Shown here: piece by piece, positions 32,572 through 40,767 of the stretch
Position numbering within the stretch: the stretch's first letter is position 1
Layout: each line of letters starts with the position of its first letter
Translations under genes and position numbers: made by a program
Notes under the pieces: model-generated
Seen by the model: only the letters and a program-made list of their open reading frames with translations
Database searches by the model: none
Told to the model about the DNA's origin: nothing
DNA from: Collinsella sp.
Lineage (GTDB): Bacteria > Actinomycetota > Coriobacteriia > Coriobacteriales > Coriobacteriaceae
Direction of reading: 5' to 3'
DNA: 64,000 nt
Assembly (NCBI GenBank): GCA_031292915.1
Contig: JAUMSH010000076.1
Span: 15,671-79,670 of the forward strand

Positions 32572-33372
32572 CTAAACAAGTTGAAGGTTGATGACGATGA
32601 CACACGCGAGCAGCAGCGCCGTCACCACCGCAGCCAGCGCATCCCCGCGGCGAAATGCAAGCGCATGCAGGCGCGTGCGGCCCTGCTCGCCGTGATAGCA
32701 GCGTGCATCCATGGCAGCAGACAGCGTCTCGGCATGGCGGAACACGCCCGTGAACAGCGGAATCGCCACACTGCCGAGCATACGCACGCCGCCGAGCGGG
32801 CCTCCCGTCACGCGCGCACCGCGGCTCGCCTGCGCATCGGCCGTCTGTTTCATCTCAGTGGCAAACTGCGGCATAAAGCGCAGCGCGATACCCATAATCA
32901 TGCCGAGCTCGTGCGCCGGAAGCCCCACGCGCGCAAACGGTGCGAGCAGACGCTCAAAGCCCGCAGTGAGGTCGAGTGTCGGTGTGGTGAGCGTAATGGC
33001 GCTCATGCCGGCCATCATCAAGCTCAGGCGGCACGCCATAAACGCCGCAGAACGCAGCGAGCCCTCGCTTATCTGCAGAAACCCGAGCTGCCACAGAATG
33101 CGCCCGCTCTGGTCGGAAAACAGGTTGAGCACCGCGACCACGACGACGATTGCCAGCAGCGGCGCCATCGACGACAGAACGCGACGAACCGGCACCCGAG
33201 ACACGGCATAGATCAGCACGACAAACATTGCGACAGGGGCCAGTCCACGGAAGCCGCCGACGGTCAGCGTTGTGATTAAAAACACAAAGCCCAGGAGCAG
33301 CTTGGTGCGCGGATCCAGGCGATGGATCGCACTATCGCTCGGATAGTAGCTGCCAAACGAAAACGCCTCCAT
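32572..33372 (-). CDS. ecfT: Energy-coupling factor transporter transmembrane subunit EcfT
   Basis: EcfT is the scaffold that links the substrate-binding S component to the ATPases in ECF vitamin importers. The 266-residue protein has about five hydrophobic segments and the cytoplasmic coupling helices with the ARG-type motifs seen here as DAQASRGAR and AMDARCYHG. It starts with an ATG that shares one base with the ecfA stop codon (TAATG), showing translational coupling. Confidence 0.92.
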   Translation of the reverse strand: MEAFSFGSYYPSDSAIHRLDPRTKLLLGFVFLITTLTVGGFRGLAPVAMFVVLIYAVSRVPVRRVLSSMAPLLAIVVVVAVLNLFSDQSGRILWQLGFLQISEGSLRSAAFMACRLSLMMAGMSAITLTTPTLDLTAGFERLLAPFARVGLPAHELGMIMGIALRFMPQFATEMKQTADAQASRGARVTGGPLGGVRMLGSVAIPLFTGVFRHAETLSAAMDARCYHGEQGRTRLHALAFRRGDALAAVVTALLLACVIVINLQLV

Positions 33373-35276
33373 TAACAGCCCTCCTCTCGCACGACCGTTT
33401 CGGATTTGGCCTTGTCCGAGACGTTAGAAGAACTGTCTGAGCGACCGATCAGCAGGTCCACCAACTCGTCGGCCAACGACTCAACCGTATAGAGCCCGCC
33501 GCGACGCAGCGGCACGCCCGCCTCCGTAAGCGCCAGCGCCATACGCTGGGCGGCGGGAACGCCCAAGCCGATCGACTTGAGCTCATCGGCATGCGCAAAC
33601 ACCTGCGCGGGGGTTCCCTCGGCAAACACCGCACCTTCGTTCATCACGACAATACGGTCGCAGCAATTGGCCAGGTCATCCATGCTGTGCGAAACCATGA
33701 CAACGGTCAGGCCCTCGCGATGGAGTCGATCGATGAGCCCTAGGAAATCCCTGCGAGCAGCCGGATCGAGCCCCGCCATGGGCTCATCGAGTACCAGGAC
33801 TTCAGGCTCCATGGCGAGTACGCCGGCGAATGCCACACGCCGTTGCTGACCGCCCGAAAGCTCAAAGGGGCTCTTGTCGCCGACCGTGGAAAGGTCGAGG
33901 CCCACGCGCGAGAGCGATGACTCGACACGACGGTCGACTTCATCTTGCGGCAAGCCAAGGTTATGCGGACCAAACGCCACGTCCTGCGCCACGGTTTCGG
34001 CAAACAGCTGACGCTCAGGATATTGAAACACCACGCCGACCTTGGCCTTAACCGCGGCGGCGTCTTTCTTGTTTGACAGATCGAGCCCCAGCGCGCGAAC
34101 GGATCCCTCCTGAGGGCGAATCAAACCGTTGAGATGCTGGACCAGCGTCGACTTACCCGAACCGGTATGACCTGCCAAGCCCAGGAACTCGCCGCGACGC
34201 ACCGTCAGCGATACACCGCGCAGCGCCCACGGGCTGCTGGGGACGTTTCCCCAGAGAGCCTGTTTGCTCGATTTGTCCGCAGTGGCCGAGCGCTTATGCC
34301 AGCGGCGGCGCTCGCGCGGACTGAGCGAATAACTGTACGAAACATGGGATAGTTCGATGACGGGCTCCGACGCGTTGCCCTCGTTGTCTACCGGAACAGT
34401 GCCGTCAGCGATTTCCAACTGGGATACGGAAGACTGCCCCGCGATGTCCGTCCCACTCCGCTCGGCATAAGCCTGCGCAATCTCGGCGACCATATCCGCC
34501 TCACGCACCTGCGCGCAAACGGGCACGCCCTTCGCACGAAGTGACCTGCCCAGACGACACGACTCCGGCATATCCAGGTTGAGCTGCGCAAGCTCATCCG
34601 CCCGCGTCAAGATTTCCTCGGGCGTACCGAGCATGGCAACGTGCCCCGCCCGAAACACCGCGACACGATCGGCCTCGGCGGCCTCCTCCATAAAGTGCGT
34701 AATCATCACGATAGTCATGCCGCGATCGTGGAGCGCATGACAGGCCTTCATAAGGCCCTTGCGTCCGCGCGGATCGAGCATCGAGGAGGCCTCGTCCAAG
34801 ATAAGCACGCGCGGCTCCATGGCAAGTACGCCGGCGAGCGCCACGCGCTGCTTTTGTCCGCCCGAGAGCGCATGGGTCTCATGGCGCTCAAAGCCCACCA
34901 GGCCCACGGCCTTCAGCGCCTCGCGCACGCGCTGCGCGATCTGGGCCGATTCGACCCCTAAGTTCTCGGGACCAAACGCAACATCGTCCTCGACAAGCGT
35001 CGCCACAAGCTGGTCGTCGGGATTCTGGAACACCATGCCCGCGGTCGAACGAATGTCGTAGACCAACTCGGGATCGGACGCATCCATGCCGTTGACGCGC
35101 ACCGTGCCCGCATCGGGCTGCAGCAGCGCATTCAGATGCTTGGCAAACGTCGACTTGCCCGACCCATTACCACCGAGGATGCAGAAAAACTCGCCGTCCT
35201 CGATGTTTAGATCGACGCCGTCGAGTGCCGACACGGCACCGTCATAGCTAAAGGAAACGCCCCGACACTCAATCAT
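33372..35276 (-). CDS. Energy-coupling factor transporter, two ATPase domains fused in one chain (EcfA1-EcfA2 type)
   Basis: A 634-residue protein with two complete ABC ATPase domains. Domain 1 (1-270) has GGNGSGKST, signature LSGGQKQRVALAG and LILDEASSMLD. Domain 2 (about 305-580) has GHTGSGKST, LSGGQQRRVAFAG and LVLDEPMAGLD. ECF importers normally use two separate ATPases, EcfA and EcfA'; here both are in one polypeptide joined by a linker of about 35 residues, as in YkoD-like proteins. The fused pair should form the intramolecular heterodimer that powers uptake. It overlaps ribU by 4 bp (ATGA) and ecfT by 1 bp. Confidence 0.93.
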   Translation of the reverse strand: MIECRGVSFSYDGAVSALDGVDLNIEDGEFFCILGGNGSGKSTFAKHLNALLQPDAGTVRVNGMDASDPELVYDIRSTAGMVFQNPDDQLVATLVEDDVAFGPENLGVESAQIAQRVREALKAVGLVGFERHETHALSGGQKQRVALAGVLAMEPRVLILDEASSMLDPRGRKGLMKACHALHDRGMTIVMITHFMEEAAEADRVAVFRAGHVAMLGTPEEILTRADELAQLNLDMPESCRLGRSLRAKGVPVCAQVREADMVAEIAQAYAERSGTDIAGQSSVSQLEIADGTVPVDNEGNASEPVIELSHVSYSYSLSPRERRRWHKRSATADKSSKQALWGNVPSSPWALRGVSLTVRRGEFLGLAGHTGSGKSTLVQHLNGLIRPQEGSVRALGLDLSNKKDAAAVKAKVGVVFQYPERQLFAETVAQDVAFGPHNLGLPQDEVDRRVESSLSRVGLDLSTVGDKSPFELSGGQQRRVAFAGVLAMEPEVLVLDEPMAGLDPAARRDFLGLIDRLHREGLTVVMVSHSMDDLANCCDRIVVMNEGAVFAEGTPAQVFAHADELKSIGLGVPAAQRMALALTEAGVPLRRGGLYTVESLADELVDLLIGRSDSSSNVSDKAKSETVVREEGC

Positions 35277-35863
35277 GCGCGGCCTTTGACCTGGTCCTTT
35301 TTAGGCGTGATGAGGTTGGAGACCGCCTTGTACACCGCAAGCGTCAATACCGAATTAAGCACGGTCTTGATAAGGTTGAACGGCAGCACGGCAGGAATCA
35401 TGAGCGGGGCGATCACATCTACCGAGCCATACCAGAACCATACGCCAATGGTAAGGTTTGCGACCATAGACAGCGCCGTAGCGGCAATGACGCCGAGCAC
35501 CAGGCCAATCACAGCACCCTTATAGGTATGCATCTTCTGGTACACGATAGCCGCGGGGAGAATATAGCCCAGCGTAGCCACCAGGTTCATAAGCGCGCCG
35601 ACCCAGTCACCCGTGGTGAGCGCATGGATAACGATCGCCATAGCGGCAACGGCAGTGCCGGCACCAGGGCCGTACGCAAATCCACACACCATCGCCGGCA
35701 CCAGCGACGGGTCATACGTCAAAAACGGCGCCGAAGGGAGGATGGGAAGCTGCACGTACATAAACAGGGCGCCCAAGGCGCACATCAACGCCATGGTAAC
35801 GAGCTGTTTGGTGCTCCACCTATTTGTGTTCTCAAAATGGATATGCTGCGACTGTTCAGACAT
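35273..35863 (-). CDS. ribU: ECF transporter S component, riboflavin-specific RibU-like
   Basis: A 196-residue membrane protein with about six helices, binding substrate for an ECF importer. The N-terminal segment WSTKQLVTMALMCALGALFMYVQLP carries the conserved AxxxA face that packs on EcfT, and the C-terminal half (ANLTIGVWFWYG, IPAVLPFNLIKTVLNSVLTLAVY) is typical of RibU. Specificity for riboflavin is supported by the FMN riboswitch immediately upstream. The start at 35863 is chosen for AGGTGATC spacing; an ATG seven codons earlier lies inside the riboswitch 3' end. It overlaps ecfA by 4 bp. Confidence 0.9.
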   Translation of the reverse strand: MSEQSQHIHFENTNRWSTKQLVTMALMCALGALFMYVQLPILPSAPFLTYDPSLVPAMVCGFAYGPGAGTAVAAMAIVIHALTTGDWVGALMNLVATLGYILPAAIVYQKMHTYKGAVIGLVLGVIAATALSMVANLTIGVWFWYGSVDVIAPLMIPAVLPFNLIKTVLNSVLTLAVYKAVSNLITPKKDQVKGRA

Positions 35864-35876
35864 AAGATCACCTGCC

Positions 35877-36056
35877 TCTTTCATCCGGACTCTAACCGTT
35901 GGTACTGGGATCTCACCAGTTCAGCCGGCATGCGAACCAACACACGCACGGGTCGCGGACTCATCGGCCCGGTCGCAGACGCCTCGCCTGCGCCACGGCA
36001 CCCCTTTGGCACCGCCCGATTTACCGCCAGTGGGGAATTCCACCCCGCCCTGAAAC
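35877..36056 (-). promoter_or_regulatory. FMN riboswitch (RFN element) controlling ribU-ecfA-ecfT
   Basis: On the minus strand, the conserved blocks occur in order: GGGCGGGGTGGAATTCCCC, ACTGGCGGTAAAT, GAGTCCGCGACCCG, GAACTGGTGAGATCCCAGTA, CCAACGGTTAGAGTCCGGAT and GAAAGAGG, matching the RFN core. The element ends within 15 bases of the ribU start codon. No terminator hairpin lies between it and the gene, so control is probably by sequestering the ribosome-binding site, with FMN turning expression off. Confidence 0.95.
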
Positions 36057-36260
36057 AGCAATTGCAAGTGTAGCACCAGTAAGCTTTCGCGCAAGTATGC
36101 CAAGGGTAATTTGTGGCGGGGATCAGTTGCCGCAACAACCACGTTCCCCACCCATCCCAAAGTAGCGCGCCTTTCGCGCAAAGCGCGAAACAGCGAAGGG
36201 GACACGTATCCCTATCGACCACGTCCTTCTCCGCCCTCCGACCTCAAGGCCGTAAACGCA

Positions 36261-36403
36261 GGGAATCCGGGGGCGGGACGGGGTTTCTCTCCGGAACATT
36301 CCGCAGGACGCAAAGAGGCTCCGCAGCGCGAAGCGCGATGCGGAGCCTCTTTGCATGTCCGAGGACGTTCCGGAGAGAAACCCCGTCACGCCCCCGGATT
36401 CCC
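36261..36403. repeat. 143-bp near-perfect palindrome downstream of groEL
   Basis: Outer arms of about 37 bp (starting GGGAATCCGGGGGCG) differ at one position. An inner perfect 16-bp stem (GCAAAGAGGCTCCGCA, 36310-36325 with 36339-36354) closes on a GCGC-GAA-GCGC tip. It starts 27 bp past the groEL stop. There is no T tract on the minus strand, so it is not a standard terminator. The neighbouring 36057-36260 has small hairpins but no gene. Confidence 0.85.
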
Positions 36404-36429
36404 GGTGGGAGTTCTAGACCTTGTCGGCC

Positions 36430-38067
36430 TTAGTACATACCGCCGCCCTGCTGACCAGCGGTGGCAGCAGCGATAGCGTCCTCAAGCTGAGTGTTCTTGG
36501 GCACATCGGAGACGGTGGCCTCGGTGATGAGGATCAGGCTGGCGACAGAAGCAGCGTTCTGCAGGGTGACGCGGCTGACCTTGACGGGGTCGAGAACGCC
36601 CATCTCAATCATGTCGCCCCACTCGCCGTTGGCAGAGTTGAGACCCTGGCCGGCGGGCAGCTCGGCAACCTTGTCGACCACGACAGCGCCCTCAAAGCCA
36701 GCGTTCTTGGCGATGGTAGCGACCGGAGCGGTCAGAGCCTTCTTGACGATATCGACGCCGATCTTCTCCTCGGGGTCGTCAATCTCAACAGCGTCGAGCG
36801 CAGGAGCAGCGTCCATGAAGGCGACGCCGCCGCCAGCGACAATGCCCTCCTCGACAGCAGCGCGGGTAGCCTGCAGGGCGTCCTCGACGCGGTGCTTGAT
36901 CTCCTTGAGCTCGGACTCGGTAGCAGCGCCGACCTTGATGACGGCAACGCCACCGGAGAGCTTGGCCAGGCGCTCCTGGAGCTTCTCGCGGTCGAAGTCA
37001 GAGGTGGTGTTCTCCATCTCGCCCTTGATCTGAGCGATGCGGGCGTCAATGGCCTCCTTGGAGCCAGCGCCGCCGACGACGACGGTGTTGTCCTTGGAGA
37101 TGGTGACGGACTTAGCGGTACCGAGCATATCGGCGGTGATGTCAGCGACCTTCACGCCCAGCTCGTCCAGAGCGGCCTGGCCACCGGTGAGGACGGCGAT
37201 GTCCTCGAGGATGCGCTTGCGGCGATCGCCGTAGCCCGGAGCCTTGACGGCGCAGACGTTGAGGGCGCCACGGATCTTGTTGAGGACCAGGGTCGGCAGA
37301 GCCTCGCCGTCGATGTCCTCAGCGATGATGAGCAGGCCACGGCCGGCGCGCTGGACAGCCTCGAGAACAGGCATGATGTCCTGAACGCTGGAGATCTTCT
37401 GGTCGGTGATGAGGATGTACGGATCCTTCATCACGGCCTCCATGCGGTCGTTGTCCGTGACGAAGTAAGCGGAGACATAGCCCTTGTCGAACTGCATGCC
37501 CTCGACAGTGTCGATGGTAATGTCGAACGTCTGGGAATCCTCGACGGTGATGACGCCGTCCTTGCCCACGACCTCCATGGCCTCGGCGATCTTCTCGCCA
37601 ACCTCGGGGTCACCGGCAGAGATGGTGCCGACGGAAGCGATCTGCTCCTTGGTCTCGACCGGCTTGGCCTGCTTCTTCATCTCGGCGACGGCGGCGTTTA
37701 CAGCCTTGTCGATGCCGCGACGGATGGCCAGCGGGTTGGCGCCAGCGGCGACGTTGCGCAGACCGTCGTTGACGATAGCCTGGGCGAGCAGGGTTGCGGT
37801 GGTGGTGCCGTCACCCACGGTGTCGTTGGTCTTGGTGGCGACCTCCTTCACCAGCTGAGCGCCCATGTTCTCGATGTTGTCCTCGAGCTCGATCTCCTTA
37901 GCGACGGAAACGCCGTCGTTGGTGATGGTCGGGGCACCGAACGTGCGCTGCAGAGCGACGTAACGGCCCTTGGGGCCCATGGTGACGGTAACGGCATCGG
38001 CCAGAGTGTTGACGCCCTTGGCGAGCTTGGCGCGGGCATCGGTGTTGAACGTAATGTTCTTTGCCAT
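36430..38067 (-). CDS. groEL: Chaperonin GroEL (Hsp60)
   Basis: The 545-residue chaperonin forms the 14-mer folding chamber with GroES. Landmarks are VTMGPKGRYVALQ, the ATP-binding GDGTTTATLLAQAI (about residues 86-100), the apical domain PYILITDQKISSVQDIMPVLE, VAAGANPLAIRRGIDKAV, and the Gly-Met-type tail GQQGGGMY. GGAGG precedes the start. It is the second gene of groES-groEL with a 96-bp gap. No CIRCE element was found in front of the operon. Confidence 0.97.
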   Translation of the reverse strand: MAKNITFNTDARAKLAKGVNTLADAVTVTMGPKGRYVALQRTFGAPTITNDGVSVAKEIELEDNIENMGAQLVKEVATKTNDTVGDGTTTATLLAQAIVNDGLRNVAAGANPLAIRRGIDKAVNAAVAEMKKQAKPVETKEQIASVGTISAGDPEVGEKIAEAMEVVGKDGVITVEDSQTFDITIDTVEGMQFDKGYVSAYFVTDNDRMEAVMKDPYILITDQKISSVQDIMPVLEAVQRAGRGLLIIAEDIDGEALPTLVLNKIRGALNVCAVKAPGYGDRRKRILEDIAVLTGGQAALDELGVKVADITADMLGTAKSVTISKDNTVVVGGAGSKEAIDARIAQIKGEMENTTSDFDREKLQERLAKLSGGVAVIKVGAATESELKEIKHRVEDALQATRAAVEEGIVAGGGVAFMDAAPALDAVEIDDPEEKIGVDIVKKALTAPVATIAKNAGFEGAVVVDKVAELPAGQGLNSANGEWGDMIEMGVLDPVKVSRVTLQNAASVASLILITEATVSDVPKNTQLEDAIAAATAGQQGGGMY

Positions 38068-38163
38068 GGTAGGTAATCCTCCAAAAGAAATGTGACTCGC
38101 GTCGCCGCTTCCGAGTCCTATGCGGCAGGCGCGTTCAAAGACGAATCAGAGATTCTGACGAGG

Positions 38164-38457
38164 CTAGGCCTCGACGACGGCGTAGATGTCGTCGGCGCGC
38201 ATCAGCAGATACTTCTCGCCGTCGACCTTGACCTCGTTGCCACCAAACTTACCGTAGATGACAACGTCGCCGACCTGAACGTCCATGGGAATGCGCTCGC
38301 CCTTGTCGTTGACCTTACCGGCGCCAACGGCAACGATGGTGCCGCGCTGCGGCTTCTCCTGAGCGTTGCTAGCGATGTACAGACCAGAAGCGGTCTTCTG
38401 CTCGGCCTCGTCGGGCTTGACCAGGACGCGATCTGCAAGCGGCTTCAAAGACGACAT
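38164..38457 (-). CDS. groES: Co-chaperonin GroES (Hsp10)
   Basis: The 97-residue heptameric lid of GroEL. It has LKPLADRVLVKPDEAEQKTASGLYI with the mobile-loop region, GTIVAVGAGKVNDKGERIPMDVQVGDVVIYGKFGG, and the C-terminal YLLMRADDIYAVVE. The start at 38457 is supported by a strong AAAGGAGGA site; 11 upstream in-frame codons are not conserved. A TATAAC box about 85-90 bp upstream is a possible -10, but I could not define a convincing -35, CIRCE or HAIR site. Confidence 0.96.
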   Translation of the reverse strand: MSSLKPLADRVLVKPDEAEQKTASGLYIASNAQEKPQRGTIVAVGAGKVNDKGERIPMDVQVGDVVIYGKFGGNEVKVDGEKYLLMRADDIYAVVEA

Positions 38458-38594
38458 GCTTGTTTCCTCCTTTGTGGGCCGCGCGGTCATGCCGCGCGGG
38501 TTAACCCTTTTTGTTTGCGTACGCGTTGAATGGTACCCACGAATGGCGGGTTATACAACACGGAGTCAAAAAATCTTATTTTTTGGCACTTAGA

Positions 38595-38805
38595 TTTTCT
38601 GAATGCCGGGGGATAACTTAGAGGTGGCTCCCATGTGGCGCCGGAGGGGCGGGGCATAAGGTTTCCTGCTCGGGCAGTCCTGCTCGCACGAAGGCCACAT
38701 TAAGTGGCCTTCGGCTCGTGCGGAACTCGCGATAAACCTTATGCCCCGCCCCTCCGGCGCCACACGGGAGCTGAGTCAACGTTATCGGGCCCGGCATTCA
38801 GAAAA
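38595..38805. repeat. 211-bp inverted-repeat element upstream of groES
   Basis: Outer arms of about 70 bp face each other: TTTTCTGAATGCCGGG at both ends, a diverged zone, then a perfect 30-bp stem (GTGGCGCCGGAGGGG at its base, 38635-38664 with 38734-38763). The central 69 bp holds a further hairpin CGAAGGCCAC-ATTAA-GTGGCCTTCG. It encodes no protein and has no flanking duplication that I can see. It could be a MITE-type element. Confidence 0.85.
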
Positions 38806-38846
38806 GTCAGTGCAGCAAAATGGCGATGCGGGTAGGGTGCACAAGA

Positions 38847-38875
38847 AAGGGGCACGTTGCTGAAACGTGCCCCTT
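38847..38875 (-). terminator. Intrinsic terminator of the minus-strand amidohydrolase
   Basis: The perfect 12-bp stem AAGGGGCACGTT with a 5-nt loop is followed by TTTCTTG on the minus strand. It lies just beyond family B copy 2. Confidence 0.75.
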
Positions 38876-38876
38876 A

Positions 38877-38943
38877 AGTTGCGGTGGAATATGGACTGTT
38901 TTTGGCTGTTGAGGTGTTATTTAGTCCGTATTTCACCGCAACT
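38877..38943. repeat. Family B intergenic palindrome, copy 2
   Basis: Arms AGTTGCGGTGGAATATGGACT and its near complement, with two mismatches, enclose about 25 nt. The arms match those at 11752-11818 while the centre differs. It starts 18 bp past the amidohydrolase stop codon. Confidence 0.78.
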
Positions 38944-38961
38944 GAGGGATGGGATGTGGGG

Positions 38962-40599
38962 CTAACGCTCGTAGATTAAGTTACCTGCCAGGTAGGTGGC
39001 CTGAACCTTGGTGGCTTGGAGCTCTTGGGGGTCAATGGTGAGTGGGTTTTGGTCCAGGACTACCAGGTCGGCGTATTTGCCGGGCTCCAGGCTGCCGAGG
39101 TTTTGCTCGTCGCCCGCTGCGTACGCGCTGCCAAGCGTGTAGTTGCGCAGGGCCGTTGCCGCGTCGATGCGCTCGCTGGGGAGCCAGCCGCCCTCGGGCC
39201 AGTGACTGCGAGGGTCTTGGCGCGTGATAGCCGTGTAGAGCACGTTCATGCTGGTAACGGCCGTGATGGGGCTATCGGTGCCGAAGGCTTGGCGGATGCC
39301 GCGCTGCTTATAGGTCGCAAACGGCCACATGATGCGGCTGCGCTCCAGGCCCAGGTCGCGCTCCGGGCCACCCGGGTCGAGCGTGATGTGGCAAGGCTGG
39401 CTCGAAGCAATGATGTTGAGCTTGCGCAGACGATCGATGTCCTGAGGCAGCAAATTCTCCAGATGCTCGAGCGTGTTGTGACCGTGCGGCGGCAGACCGT
39501 AGAGCCCTGCCGCCTCCTCAAAGATATCAAGTGCGGCATGGATGGCACCGTCGCCGATAACGTGGATGCGCACGGTGTGGCCACGCTCGGCTGCCGCCAG
39601 AACCAACTTGCGCATGCGCTCGACAGGAACCGTCAGGCGACCCTGGTCGCCCGGGAAGCGCGGGTTGGTATAGGGCTCAGTGAGGTATGCGGTATGCTCG
39701 CTCGACACGCCGTCGAAGAACTGTTTAAAGCCTGGCGCCGAGAGCAGCGCGTTGTTCGCGTAGCGGGTCTGGAGTTCTTCCAAGCGTGATTGGTCATCCA
39801 GCAGCGTGGGAAACAAATGGGCGCGGATGCCCAGCTTGCCGGCGGCCTGTAGCTTGTCGTAAACATCGTCGCGAATAAAGTCGCAGCCCGGCATGGGCAT
39901 GAGCGACATATCGCAGATTGAGGTGATGCCTTGCTCGGCCATACGCTTCATCTGGTCGGCGTAAGCGCTCGCGATGCGGTCCTCGCCCAGCCACTCAAGA
40001 CAGCGCGGCAGCAGCTGCATGGCCGCAGCCTCGTGAGCGATACCCGTGAGTTCGCCATTTGCATCCTTGTCGTAACTGCCACCCGCCGGCGGCTCGCTGT
40101 CACGCGTCACGCCGAGGGCTTCGAGTGCGCGGCTGTTGAGCCACAGGGTATGCCCATCGCCCGAATACATAACACAGGGGCGATCGGGGAAGGCGGCGTC
40201 GAGGGAAGCCTTGGTAGGATGCTCGGGCGGATCCCAGCGGTAATCGCGCCAGCCCTGGGTCACGACCCAGGCGTCATCGGACAAGCCTTGGGAAAACTTG
40301 AGCGCATGCTGCACCAGTGCCGCCTCTGACGTGCCCATATCCATGAGCATGTACGGCGAGGAACCGACCGAGGTATGGAAGAAGTGCAGGTGCGCATCAT
40401 GGAAACCGGGGCAGATGAATTGCTCGCCGTAGTCGACCACCGGCGTGGCAGCAGGGGCGGCGGCAATCACGTCATCGGGCGTGCCGACCGCGACGATGCG
40501 ATCGCCCGCAATGGCAATCGCCAGCTCGCGGGCGGTATCGATACCGTCTTGCGCGGTAAAGACGTTCTTGGAGCGAATAATCCGATCGATATGTCGCAT
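38962..40599 (-). CDS. Amidohydrolase family protein (YtcJ-like, amidohydrolase_3)
   Basis: A 545-residue metal-dependent hydrolase with a TIM-barrel fold. Ligand motifs are visible: FICPGFHDAHLHFF (HxH, about residues 60-73), then HVIGDGAIHAAL with two histidines near residue 340, and FGTDSPITAVTSM carrying the terminal Asp. Family members act on amides, imides or ureas; the substrate cannot be predicted. The C-terminal LGSLEPGKYADLVVLDQNPL is the usual composite beta-domain closure. Starts at 40605 and 40611 are also possible. It is divergent from the M20 gene at 40768, sharing a 168-bp promoter region. Confidence 0.87.
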   Translation of the reverse strand: MRHIDRIIRSKNVFTAQDGIDTARELAIAIAGDRIVAVGTPDDVIAAAPAATPVVDYGEQFICPGFHDAHLHFFHTSVGSSPYMLMDMGTSEAALVQHALKFSQGLSDDAWVVTQGWRDYRWDPPEHPTKASLDAAFPDRPCVMYSGDGHTLWLNSRALEALGVTRDSEPPAGGSYDKDANGELTGIAHEAAAMQLLPRCLEWLGEDRIASAYADQMKRMAEQGITSICDMSLMPMPGCDFIRDDVYDKLQAAGKLGIRAHLFPTLLDDQSRLEELQTRYANNALLSAPGFKQFFDGVSSEHTAYLTEPYTNPRFPGDQGRLTVPVERMRKLVLAAAERGHTVRIHVIGDGAIHAALDIFEEAAGLYGLPPHGHNTLEHLENLLPQDIDRLRKLNIIASSQPCHITLDPGGPERDLGLERSRIMWPFATYKQRGIRQAFGTDSPITAVTSMNVLYTAITRQDPRSHWPEGGWLPSERIDAATALRNYTLGSAYAAGDEQNLGSLEPGKYADLVVLDQNPLTIDPQELQATKVQATYLAGNLIYER

Positions 40600-40767
40600 G
40601 GGCATCCCCATCTCTGGCAGGTAATTCAACACCCCCGAGTGTACTCCCCCGCCCCTGTAACAAAACCCCAAGCGGCAAACGGCAACTTTACCAGCCCTAG
40701 CGGCAGGTGGCATACTGGAGAAAGCCTGTACGATTTTGCGATCAACCCAGCAAGGAGCAAATCGACC

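Noticed and set aside
36123..36389. 88-codon minus-strand frame between groEL and ribU
   Set aside because: Most of it lies in the 143-bp palindrome, so it exists on both strands as mirror translations; no ribosome-binding site.
38458..38594. CIRCE or HAIR heat-shock operator upstream of groES
   Set aside because: No TTAGCACTC-N9-GAGTGCTAA or CTTGAGT-type inverted repeat could be found; the GGCACTTAG present has no partner.
38595..38805. Retron msr/msd idea for the 211-bp inverted repeat
   Set aside because: No reverse transcriptase or accessory effector gene lies anywhere near, and the msr-type branching G context is not apparent.
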